NCBI RefSeq assembly: GCF_002572525.1 | Contig: NZ_PDBS01000001.1 | Location: forward strand, 496,001 to 560,000 | Length of the DNA: 64,000 bases | DNA from: Natrinema sp. CBA1119 | Lineage (GTDB): Archaea; Halobacteriota; Halobacteria; Halobacteriales; Natrialbaceae | Direction of reading: 5' to 3' | In this document: positions 54,401 to 61,071 of the stretch, piece by piece | Numbering within the stretch: the first letter of the stretch is position 1 | How the letters are laid out: every line of letters begins with the position of its first letter | Position numbers and translations under genes: made by a program | Notes under the pieces: model-generated | The model's input: the letters and a program-made list of their open reading frames with translations, nothing else | Databases searched by the model: none | Told to the model about the DNA's origin: nothing

Positions 54401-56476
54401 GTGGTCGCCAGCGTCGTTGTAGACGAGTTCGGCCGGGAGCGCGACGATGTTGTACTCGCGCACCGGCGCGTCCTCGCCCGCCGGCGGCCCGCCGAACTCC
54501 TCGGGAGCGATCTCGGGATCGCACGGATCAGTGTACGGCGCGCCGGGAACGATATCGCCGAGCGCCGCGGCCTCCTCGGGCGTCGGATCGCGGATGAAAT
54601 CGTACGGCGGCTTCGGCGGCGCTTCGCCCTGCTCCCCGGGGATGAAGTCGGGGAAGCCGGGGGTCTCGTCGTCCGCGTCCAGCGGCGGCGCGTTGTCCTC
54701 GAGCAGTTCGAGATCCTCCTGGACTTTGTCGTAGACGCGCATGCTCGCCCACATTCCCTCGGCGTAGTGGGGGAAGAGGTGGCAGTGCAGCAGGTAGTCG
54801 CCGGTGGACCCGTGGGCACCGCCGGCACCGACGTCGAACGCCTCGTCCCAGTCCATCCCCGGCCGGACCGTCTCGAGCGGGTCCGCGATCCCCTCGAGGT
54901 CGTCGTCATCGTCGTCGAGGTCCAACTCGTCGTCGACGAGGTTCAGCCCGTCCTCAAGCCGGTCGGGCACCTCTCCGGGGCCGAAGCCGATCGGCCGGAC
55001 GTCGAAGAAGCCGACGCCGCCGTGGGCGGTGACCAGTTTCGTCTCGTGGGTCGCGCCGAACCCGAGGTTCTGCACGTCGAGGGTGTCGACATCCTCGCGC
55101 TCGCCGACTTCCTTCCAGCGGTGGCCGTGGAGGTGGTGGGAGTGGCGTTCCTCGTGGGACGCGCCGACGGCGACCAGCTTGACCGGATCGCCCAGATACG
55201 TCCGGTAGACGTTGTCGCCGCCACCAGGGTCGCCGAAGATCCAGGAGTTGTAGAAGTACTCCTCGACATCCTCGGCGTCCGGATCGGGGTCGTCGACGAG
55301 CTCGAGCCCCTCCTCGCCGAGCCTGATGCCGGTCGGATCGGCCCGGTAGTTGATCGCGTGGACCGTCTGGGGCTCGTCGGAGCCGGGCCAGATCAGCTCC
55401 CTGCCGTCGGCGGGGTAGACTCCCTCCGGGGTGTGGTAGTGGATGATGAACTCCCGGTGGGCGGGCTCGTCCTCGCCGGGCACGTGAACGTCCGCGCGGA
55501 CGCCGCTACGGTGTTCCTCGCCGGTCTCGGGATGAGTCCACGTCGCTTCCGGCGGCTCGACGACGGCCGAGCCGAACAGGCCGCGGGAGACGAGGTTAGC
55601 CTCCTCGGGCGGCGCGTCGGCGCTGTCGAACGCCGGATTGGCGAGGTCGTGGAAGAAGTGAGTCCCCTCGTGGGTGGCGTACCACTCGTAGCTGACCGTC
55701 TCCCCGGGAGCCGCGGTCGTGTCCAGGTTGTCGCCGACGCTCGCGCCGTCGGACTCGGTCACCTGGTAGGGCAGCGCCGTCTGGTGCATCGAGGCGTGCC
55801 GATCGAGGTGGTTGACGAACTCGATCTCGAACACGTCGCCGACGTTCGCGCGGATCGTCAGCGGCTGCAGGACTGACGTGTCGACGTCGCCCAGCTTCCG
55901 CTTTGCTTTCGCCTTCTTCTTGCGCGCTCGGTGGAGCGCCTTCCGCGCTTTCTTGCGCTCCTTGTCGTTTTTCGCCTTCTCCTTGCGTTTCTTCGCCTCT
56001 TCGATCTCCTTCTCCGCCGTCTCGAGTTTCTTCTCCGCTTTCTTCCGCTCTTTCTTATTGAGATCGTCGCGGTGGTAGTCTTTCTTCTGACGCTTCTTAT
56101 CGCGCGCGTCGTCCGGCAGATCCGCGAAGGCGTCGTCGGGCGTCACGTCCGAGGCGGCCAGTGCCTCCACGAGATTCTCCTCAAGGACGTAGACGGTCGC
56201 CTTGGGCTGATGAAGCCCGAACGCGTTGTAGACGACGTCGGTCTCGATCGCGTGGACGGTGAACTGTCGGACCTGTCCGCCCGGCGCCGGTTCGTCGCCC
56301 GGTATCGTCTCCGTCTTGTCGCCGTTACTGGCGGAATCGCCGTTGAGACACCCCGCTGCGGCCAGCATCCCTGCGGACGCGGCCGACCCCTTGAGGAACG
56401 ATCGTCTCGTCGGGAAGTCGAGACTGCTCGGCAGTCGGTTCTCCTCTTCCGTTTTGTTCGTATTGTCCGGATCCAT
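51407..56476 (-). CDS. Giant Tat lipoprotein: three fused two-domain multicopper-oxidase modules (six cupredoxin domains)
   Basis: 1,689 residues. Arg24-Arg25 in PTRRSFLKG and lipobox Cys43 (MLAAAGC) indicate a Tat-exported lipoprotein. Three modules start alike at about 70, 679 and 1172 (VVYNAFGLHQ, LVYNDAGDHD, IVFNEYDDHD). In module 1, domain 2 keeps the type 1 and trinuclear set: HSHHLHGH (445-452) and HCHLFPHYAEGM (564-575). In module 2, domain 1 keeps HIH (743-745) and HDH (788-790). Modules 2 and 3 lack the Cys. Residues 126-195 are a Lys/Arg/Glu-rich coiled coil; FG-GAP-like repeats sit near 1580-1625. Multicopper oxidases oxidise metals or phenols with O2; the substrate here is an inference, with Mn(II) or Fe(II) plausible. 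Confidence 0.85.
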   Translation of the reverse strand: MDPDNTNKTEEENRLPSSLDFPTRRSFLKGSAASAGMLAAAGCLNGDSASNGDKTETIPGDEPAPGGQVRQFTVHAIETDVVYNAFGLHQPKATVYVLEENLVEALAASDVTPDDAFADLPDDARDKKRQKKDYHRDDLNKKERKKAEKKLETAEKEIEEAKKRKEKAKNDKERKKARKALHRARKKKAKAKRKLGDVDTSVLQPLTIRANVGDVFEIEFVNHLDRHASMHQTALPYQVTESDGASVGDNLDTTAAPGETVSYEWYATHEGTHFFHDLANPAFDSADAPPEEANLVSRGLFGSAVVEPPEATWTHPETGEEHRSGVRADVHVPGEDEPAHREFIIHYHTPEGVYPADGRELIWPGSDEPQTVHAINYRADPTGIRLGEEGLELVDDPDPDAEDVEEYFYNSWIFGDPGGGDNVYRTYLGDPVKLVAVGASHEERHSHHLHGHRWKEVGEREDVDTLDVQNLGFGATHETKLVTAHGGVGFFDVRPIGFGPGEVPDRLEDGLNLVDDELDLDDDDDDLEGIADPLETVRPGMDWDEAFDVGAGGAHGSTGDYLLHCHLFPHYAEGMWASMRVYDKVQEDLELLEDNAPPLDADDETPGFPDFIPGEQGEAPPKPPYDFIRDPTPEEAAALGDIVPGAPYTDPCDPEIAPEEFGGPPAGEDAPVREYNIVALPAELVYNDAGDHDPDGQVFVLKEDVADVLTGKMNPEPLVIRANVGDCVDITLTNLMPSGRSNHIHFVSYDVLGSDSLANGFNYDQAAEPGGQMTYRWYADEEGTILFHDHIDGIDEVMHGHFAALIVEPEDSEWYDPHTGDPIEAGTQAIVSQPDGEDFREFALLYHDFAPLRNRQGQFVNELEEHNRNAGVMAINYRNAPYYRRGPDPDPAYVHSSYVNGDPPTPVLETYDGDPVRIRVVQPAYEEQHNFFIDGTKITPAGASPEDTASQAIHVAEAFTFFLDAEADDLPNPDGIPVYDHLYGSGVTDDLWDGMWGVQRVFGASVDHLQPLPDRGAPKGKITEDQLREMGHPAPFLDWKKLGRKAWLTYSEDVQRKYDLGKHALDEQWQRDLVEAFEKTNHEGLLSKLLYGDLTLEDILAALGLTRKELKHETDIDPKRLKKRLEEFDGVGRLDKPPFPADEPARQNPNVGEIPPRAPEPGDPCPDGSVVREYDVTVFQTDIVFNEYDDHDPYGIVIALDEHVEEIRAGERPSKPLTLRANEGDCIQINLTNELPVEFAPDHAHPEMRTREQDLNIEWEESNRASLSPQRLEMDAQGSQGVTIGFNFDQTIPPGETITYRWFADELLGTSILWDMADVRGHRHHGAFGHLHVEPEGSIWLDPATAEPLADHGDRFAPSMTTESIIVPDDGPAFREFPLSFSDGRYIVNRDDPDDCVVPPGPDDDADAACNQIPDDPEDQGYMAINNRAEPFIRRFQTGPDDQHLVFDSEVHGDPATPVMNAFVEDPIRFRVSHSADKARGLDFHLAAHQWLRAQDVPESEIVGVGDQFMPGRSRKIDPLGGAGGLVDSVGDHIYMETKMRRRLEAGAWGIFRVGEDDDFAEPVQPLPDRIEKKKLKPEARTGWTVARGDATGNGTTDVLIGVPGSRIAGDDAGAAYLFHGPVDESDLTDLSNADVQFLGTPGKRIGSAVSIKKNEIRLSAKNGKHQYVFDGTKKLPPSVEVADADDVR

Positions 56477-56911
56477 GCTAAATAGCTCTCGTGTGAGTGT
56501 CTGCTAACACAGGATCCGGTACCGGAATATCAGGTATTGTAATATGATTCCTTCCGAAACGTACGGACTTCCTGACTCCTTCGAGGCTAGAATCCGCTAT
56601 TTTCAGCAATTACTGAAAGACGGGATTCGAACACATTTCGCGACGAAGAACCAGTCTCTCGTCACGGCATCCCGGCTGTGTCGTGCGATTCTTCCAGAAA
56701 TGTTCGCAAAGGCATTGCCGTTTCGTCTCGAGAACGGACGCGAAATCGTCAGCGGCCGGTCGATATCGGCGAGATACCGACATTCACAGGTAGGGGAACA
56801 CAACAAGGAGATAGTGACATCCAGTTGGTGTTTTGGAGAGAGACATGGAGCGGTGCGAGCGGACGACGGAATCACGCGCGTCGCCAGCGAAGTAACCGGT
56901 AGCATAACTCC
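56477..56911. other. Region upstream of the multicopper oxidase
   Basis: 435 bp. The first 80 bp probably hold the oxidase promoter on the minus strand (an AT-rich ATATTACAATACCTGATATT on that strand). The rest has open frames of mixed composition; none looks like a family I know. It runs into the broken HTH_10 gene. Confidence 0.35.
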
Positions 56912-57468
56912 TCACGACGAGTCCGTTCCGAACTGTACGGCGGAGATACCGTCGGCGCACCACCGGTCAGTGTCCGCTGGAACCGCGAATGATAACGGAT
57001 CGATCCCGTCGGCGAGGCCGTGCTGCCCTTTTTTGGGTGACGGGGACGGAGTCCGACGTGGACGCTTTCTCGGCGGCCGCGCGGACGGAACCGGCGATAG
57101 AGCGCTTGACGGCGGTCGACACGGTCGGAGATCGGACGCTGTTCCGCGCCGAGTGGGCCGAGGACGTGGACGGCGTCATCACCGGCATCGAGACGGCGGT
57201 GGCCACCGTCCTCGAGGCGACGGGCTCCGCGGTGGAGTGGCAGTTCGAACTGCGGTTCGCGGACCACTCCTGTGTCCGCACCTTTCAGCGGTACTGTACG
57301 GCACACGACATCGAGATCGATCTCGTGCGGATCCGCCATCTCGTCGACCCGGAACCGACGAGGTCGTACGGACTTACCGATATCCAGCGCGAAACGCTGG
57401 CACTGGCCTACGCACGGGGATACTTCCGTGAACCGCGAGCAGTGAGCCTCGCAGAGCTCGCGGCCGAG
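56912..57468 (+). pseudogene. Bat-type HTH_10 regulator, frameshifted and truncated
   Basis: An HTH_10 (bacterio-opsin activator) protein can be read in two frames. The first part (RIDPVGEAVLPFF) ends at a run of six T (about 57030-57035) with two stops just upstream, and the sequence then continues one frame over as WVTGTESDVDAFSAA and through YGLTDIQRETLALAYARGYFREPRAVSLAELAAEF. One T missing from the run would explain the shift. The helix-turn-helix is cut at about 57468, where the DUF7845-like fragment starts on the other strand. It is a dead gene. Confidence 0.7.
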
Positions 57469-58310
57469 TTCGTCGTCATCCCGCTGCCAGTAGACAGTCT
57501 GATCAGTGACGCTCGTTTGATATCCGACCTCGAGTTTGGGATGCCACCCGAACTCGTCAGGATCGTAATTGTCGGGATCCTTCATATAGTAGTGCTTGGC
57601 CTCCTTTCCGCTCTCATGGACTCGGACGATCTGTCCGGCCCGCTGATCGTTGCCGACACTGGTCACGTAGTCACCGGGGCGGTCGAGATTGTCTTCGACG
57701 TGTTTCCGATACCCAGAGCGATCAGATTCTAAGAGCGAATGTATCCGGGCGATCGGACCGTCCGCCGCATAGATCGGACCGGACTTCGACCGGAGCAGTC
57801 GAACAGACACTGCTGCGTCGACGATGTTGCTCGTCTTGTAGAACTCGTCGAAGTACCGTCGCGTGATCCCAAACGTCGCCGCTGCTTCTGCGAGTAAGTC
57901 GGAGTAGCGATCGAACTCGATGTTCGATCCCTGACCTGTGCATCGACGTACGGCGCGCCGAGGTCCATGTAGCCATTTACGTCTTTGACGGGACCAGTCC
58001 ATTGGACATCGTCGTCGTACGTCTCGTCTTCACGGACGGAATAGAGCCGGTACAGATACGCCGTCTCGAGATTATAGGACAAATCATCCCACGGAAGGAT
58101 TGACTGGTTGTCATAGTCAAGACAGACCCGCCAGGTCTCGCCACCAGACTCGAAAGTGGTGGACGGCTTTCCGTCATTGGTCCAGTCGTGGTTCTTCCGG
58201 ACGTCCGTAAGTGCGTAGTACGGCTTCAACCCATCCCGAATGAGATGGAAGTGACCGTCAAACTCGTGGCACTGGAACCGCAGGAACTTCCGCGCGCTCA
58301 CAGCGACCAC
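57455..58310 (-). pseudogene. DUF7845-like haloarchaeal mobile-element protein, frameshifted
   Basis: The N-terminal 125 residues from GTG 58310 (FQCHEFDGHFHLIRDGLKPYYALTDV, CLDYDNQSILPWDDL) and the rest from another frame (QGSNIEFDRYSDLLAEAAATFGITRRYFDEFYKTSNI to VYWQRDDDELGREL) fit one protein with a single 1-nt shift near 57930-57940. The end lies in the broken HTH_10 gene. The family is widespread on haloarchaeal integrated elements; I cannot say what it does there. The small genes just upstream overlap each other, typical of such cassettes. Confidence 0.6.
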
Positions 58311-58364
58311 CCAACTGTGAGCCGCTGTATGCGGGTAGCGGAAATTTCAAACCGGATCGCGCGG

Positions 58365-58493
58365 TCATTTTGCACGCCCGATCACCTCCGCTATGTGTCG
58401 GGTGATTGCTCCCGGAGATCGGAGCAGTGCGCCGCAGAGAGCCGAGATAACTTTGGACGAGTGACCGGCTCTCGCGATTTCCTTTCGAGTCAC
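58365..58493 (-). CDS. Possible 42-residue protein of the mobile cassette
   Basis: GTG 58493 overlaps the stop of the zinc-finger gene upstream, and the frame runs to TGA 58365 (VTRKEIARAGHSSKVISALC and onward). It is basic and helical and could be a small helix-turn-helix, but it is too short to recognise. It is the second member of the overlapping cassette between tRNA-Ala and the DUF7845-like gene. Confidence 0.3.
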   Translation of the reverse strand: MTRKEIARAGHSSKVISALCGALLRSPGAITRHIAEVIGRAK

Positions 58494-58660
58494 GGCTGAC
58501 ACCTCCCATCCTCGAGCGCCCGGCAGCGCTTTTTCGGATAGTCGATTTCGCAACCGCAGAACTCACAGATCAGTGGCGAATGATAGTCGCCGGTCAGGCG
58601 ACAAATCACGCAAACCACCTCGATTCCCTCAAAAAACCGCCAACAGGCGTCTGCCTGCAT
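58490..58660 (-). CDS. Small Cys-rich zinc-binding protein
   Basis: 56 residues from ATG 58660. It has two Cys pairs in a zinc-ribbon arrangement, CVIC (C-x2-C) and CEFCGC (C-x2-C-x-C), with further Cys at positions near the ends (DACWRFF, KRCRALEDGRCQP). It starts 124 bp from the 3' end of tRNA-Ala(GGC) and overlaps the next small gene, as in integrated haloarchaeal cassettes. Function unknown. Confidence 0.45.
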   Translation of the reverse strand: MQADACWRFFEGIEVVCVICRLTGDYHSPLICEFCGCEIDYPKKRCRALEDGRCQP

Positions 58661-58783
58661 ACGATTTTCTGTTGAACTCTATTCTGTGAGGGAATAGTCG
58701 TCAGCCCAAAAGTGACAAACCCAGACGTTTTGAAGGTTCTACCTTGCGGTATAGAACCCTCTCTATGGTATTTAATTACGAGT

Positions 58784-58855
58784 GGACTTGCCGGGATTTG
58801 AACCCGGGGCCTCTCCCATGCCAAGGGAGTGATCTACCGCTGATCTACAAGCCCT
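58784..58855 (-). tRNA. tRNA-Ala(GGC)
   Basis: 72 nt without encoded CCA. The acceptor stem GGGCTTG/CAAGTCC contains a G3:U70 pair, the identity element of tRNA-Ala. D arm GATC...GATC; anticodon stem CTCCC/GGGAG with loop TTGGCAT (anticodon GGC); T arm CCGGG-TTCAAAT-CCCGG; discriminator A. The genes 3' of it form a decayed mobile cassette. Confidence 0.95.
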
Positions 58856-58885
58856 CGAGCGCATCTCTCACTTTCCGACGGGAAT

Positions 58886-58893
58886 AGATAAAC
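58886..58893 (-). promoter_or_regulatory. TATA box of tRNA-Ala
   Basis: On the minus strand GTTTATCT, about 31-38 nt upstream of the tRNA 5' end. Confidence 0.45.
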
Positions 58894-59050
58894 CCCTCGA
58901 ATTCCTCGAGTCCCCGTCACAGTCCCGCATTCACACGAATCTAACTCCCCTTCCTCGAGCGAGTCCGAGCCCACTCGAATACCCACCAACGTGCCGAAAC
59001 ACGACGCAGACCGTTTATTCCAGTAGCTATAAGTTACAGTACAAACAGTA

Positions 59051-59155
59051 TCGGAACGGAAGCGACGGTTCCGAACGCGGGGGCATGCGTTAAAATGCCC
59101 CGGGTGTTACAGCACCCGAAGCGTGGCTTCCAAACGGCACGGTTTGCAAGCCATG
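59051..59155 (+). ncRNA. Candidate structured RNA of four consecutive stem-loops
   Basis: Non-coding. TATAAG at 59028-59033 lies about 23 nt before the first stem. Stems in order: TCGGAAC/GTTCCGA (59051-59074); GGGGCAT/ATGCCCC (59080-59101); GGGTG/CACCC (59102-59117); CGTGGCTT with AAGCCATG plus inner CAAAC/GTTTG (59122-59155, 13 pairs with one G-U). The stems follow each other with almost no spacer. It is not a tRNA, RNase P or 7S RNA by form, and no protein frame explains it. Confidence 0.4.
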
Positions 59156-59262
59156 ATTCAATTACTTCTACCGAGACATAAACGCCTCGCACGACGACAC
59201 CAGTACCGCCACGATCGCCGACCCTCGAGTCACGACGCCCGAAACGCGAACGGAGAGCCGCA

Positions 59263-59460
59263 ATGACCGACCGCGACTCGGGCTCGAGCGATCCCGGAGC
59301 CGCCGGTGACGGCGACGACGATCGAGACGAGCGCTCGAGTTTTCCGCCGTGTCCGAAGTGCGACGACGCGGTGATCACGGTCACGACTCGCGGGCCGATG
59401 GAGCATATCGCGGGTCCGTGTGGCTGTCGGCTCAGCCCCGGCCAGGTCCAGTGGCTCTGA
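59263..59460 (+). CDS. Small zinc-ribbon protein (CPxC type)
   Basis: 65 residues. After an acidic, disordered start (SGSSDPGAAGDGDDDRD) come PCPKCDDAVITVTTRG and GPCGCRLSPG, two Cys-x2-Cys-like pairs of a zinc ribbon. Small proteins of this type are abundant in haloarchaea and several are needed for motility or biofilm formation in Haloferax; this one is not assigned. Confidence 0.7.
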   Translation: MTDRDSGSSDPGAAGDGDDDRDERSSFPPCPKCDDAVITVTTRGPMEHIAGPCGCRLSPGQVQWL

Positions 59461-59519
59461 TACGGACTGGTGTACCGATTTCCCAGAGAACCGCAGAGAC
59501 GGGACTGTCCGAAACCACG

Positions 59520-59774
59520 ACGAAAGCCCCTGCTGGCTCCGGTCGAGGGACTTGCTGCGCGCTCCCGTCGGTCGCGTGCTTGCGTCGTCCGTCTTCCCGG
59601 AGCCAGCAGCCCCTTTCAGTCCCACCCGCGGTGGCATCCCGGTCAGCCGATACAGGTGGGACTGAAAGGGGCTGTCGCGGTCGATCCGTCCCGGACGACG
59701 CAAGCACCGGAGCGACCGATGGGAGCGAGGAGCGAAGCGAGGCCCGGACGGTCGAGCGCGGCAGGGGCTTTCGT
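59520..59774. repeat. 255-bp element with nested inverted repeats
   Basis: Arms: 59520-59533 with 59761-59774 (14 bp perfect); 59561-59590 with 59693-59726 (15 bp perfect, then a 4-nt interruption and 14 of 15 further pairs); 59607-59626 with 59655-59674 (20 bp perfect, loop 28 nt). An alternative 13-bp pairing joins 59530-59542 with 59598-59610. Non-coding, between the zinc-ribbon and methyltransferase genes. It looks like a MITE-like or structured RNA element; no terminal duplication was seen. Confidence 0.75.
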
Positions 59775-59873
59775 GATGTTCGTAGTGGGTAGAGGGTACT
59801 CACAGGAGGATCTAAATACGAATCCTCGAGAGGTTACGAACATTTTTTGCGGGTTCGTCGACGAAACCCGACG

Positions 59874-60575
59874 ATGGCCGGGGATCAAGGTCGCGATCGA
59901 ACTCACAGTCACGACGACGAGCGCACCCGCCGCGCCGACGTGCGGGACACCTACGACCGGATCGCGACCCACTTCGCGTCCACGCGGGAGTACGCCTGGC
60001 CCGAAGTCGAGGCCTTCGTCGACGCCCACGCGACCGACCGCGCCGGCGTCGGACTCGATCTCGGCTGCGGCAACTGTCGCCACGCCGAGCTCCTCGAGCC
60101 CCGCCTCGAGACGGTCATCGGCCTCGACGTCAGCCGCGGCTTGCTCGAGACGGGCCGGGAGCGCGCGCTCGAGCGCAACTTCGACGTCGAGTTGGTTCAG
60201 GGGGACGCGTCGACACTCCCGCTGGCCGACGACAGCATCGATATCGCGATCTACGTTGCGACACTGCACCACCTGCCGACGCGGGCGGCCCGCCGGGCGA
60301 GTCTGGACGACCTCGCGCGGGTACTCGCCCCCGACGGCCGCGCCTTGGTCAGCGCGTGGTCGACCGCCCACGACCGGTTCGAGGAAACCGAGGGGTTCGA
60401 TACGACGGTCGAGTGGACTCTCCCCGACGGCGAGGCGGTCGACCGATTCTACCATATCTACGCCCCTGACGAATTCGAGACCGATCTCATCGATAGCGAC
60501 CTCGAGGTACTCGAGTGGGAACTCTCGAGCGGGAACTGTTATGCGACGGTCGCGGGCACTGGGACGACCGAATAG
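59874..60575 (+). CDS. Trm9/ABH8-like SAM-dependent methyltransferase
   Basis: 233 residues from ATG 59874. VRDTYDRIATHFASTREYAWPEVEAFV is the N-terminal block of Trm9/ABH8-type tRNA methyltransferases, followed by motif I GLDLGCGNCRHAELL, VIGLDVSRGLLE, ELVQGDASTLPLADDSIDIAIYVATLHHL, and RVLAPDGRALVSAWS. In eukaryotes this family methylates wobble uridine side chains. A general small-molecule methyltransferase is possible, but the N-terminal motif points to RNA. The tRNA-Gly gene follows 108 bp downstream. Confidence 0.82.
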   Translation: MAGDQGRDRTHSHDDERTRRADVRDTYDRIATHFASTREYAWPEVEAFVDAHATDRAGVGLDLGCGNCRHAELLEPRLETVIGLDVSRGLLETGRERALERNFDVELVQGDASTLPLADDSIDIAIYVATLHHLPTRAARRASLDDLARVLAPDGRALVSAWSTAHDRFEETEGFDTTVEWTLPDGEAVDRFYHIYAPDEFETDLIDSDLEVLEWELSSGNCYATVAGTGTTE

Positions 60576-60652
60576 TCCCGTTTCGAAGGTGGCTAATTCG
60601 TCCCCACCGGCGACGTTGATCGCCAGCGGGCAGCCACGAGGAAAAGGAAGAG

Positions 60653-60660
60653 CCTTAAAC
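60653..60660 (+). promoter_or_regulatory. TATA box of tRNA-Gly
   Basis: CCTTAAAC about 24-31 nt upstream of the tRNA 5' end at 60684. Confidence 0.5.
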
Positions 60661-60683
60661 GTGGAACGAAAATCCGAGAATGC

Positions 60684-60754
60684 GCGCGGATGGTCTAGTG
60701 GTAGGACCTGAGCCTTCCAAGCTCATGGCCCGGGTTCAAATCCCGGTCCGCGCA
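60684..60754 (+). tRNA. tRNA-Gly(TCC)
   Basis: 71 nt, no encoded CCA. Acceptor stem GCGCGGA/TCCGCGC, anticodon stem TGAGC/GCTCA with loop CTTCCAA (anticodon TCC), T arm CGGG-TTCAAAT-CCCG, discriminator A. The last 24 nt are duplicated at 60856-60879. Confidence 0.95.
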
Positions 60755-60879
60755 TTGCTGTCGCAAGCAAATTCGCGAGCGACAGCAATCGTACGAGGGA
60801 TTTGAAGCACGCGAGTCGCAGCGTCCGAACGAAGTGAGGACGACCGTCTCGCAGTCGGGTTCAAATCCCGGTCCGCGCA
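60755..60879 (+). repeat. tRNA-Gly 3'-end direct repeat with intervening hairpin (attachment-site scar)
   Basis: The 24 nt at 60731-60754 (CGGGTTCAAATCCCGGTCCG followed by CGCA) recur exactly at 60856-60879, 125 bp apart. Between them, 10-bp arms TTGCTGTCGC (60755-60764) and GCGACAGCAA (60779-60788) form a hairpin. This is how a tRNA-targeted integrative element leaves attL/attR, here with almost nothing left inside. Confidence 0.7.
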
Positions 60880-61071
60880 CTCCTCAGCCGTTCGCTCGTT
60901 GGTTTTCCGGCTTTCCAGCAATGACCCGACCATGCCATTCGAAGCTTACAACGTGGGTTGGCGTATCGCACCCCGGAGCCGTCCCAGAGATGTAAAAAAT
61001 TTCAGTCATACTAGAGGTGTAGTCAGCAGTTCCCCGGTTTTCGCGGAATCGGAGGTAGGGGCTTTTGCAGG

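Noticed and set aside
52742-55876. Long plus-strand open frame (over 1,000 codons) antisense to the oxidase
   Set aside because: Valine- and Arg-rich with no family motifs; it exists because the GC-rich minus-strand gene leaves few stops in the complementary frame.
59041-59160. tRNA or intron-containing tRNA
   Set aside because: No TTCAAAT-type T loop or acceptor stem closes around the stems, on either strand.
59607-59674. CRISPR-like repeat ending GTGGGACTGAAAGGGG
   Set aside because: Only two copies in inverted orientation, with no spacer array and no cas genes.
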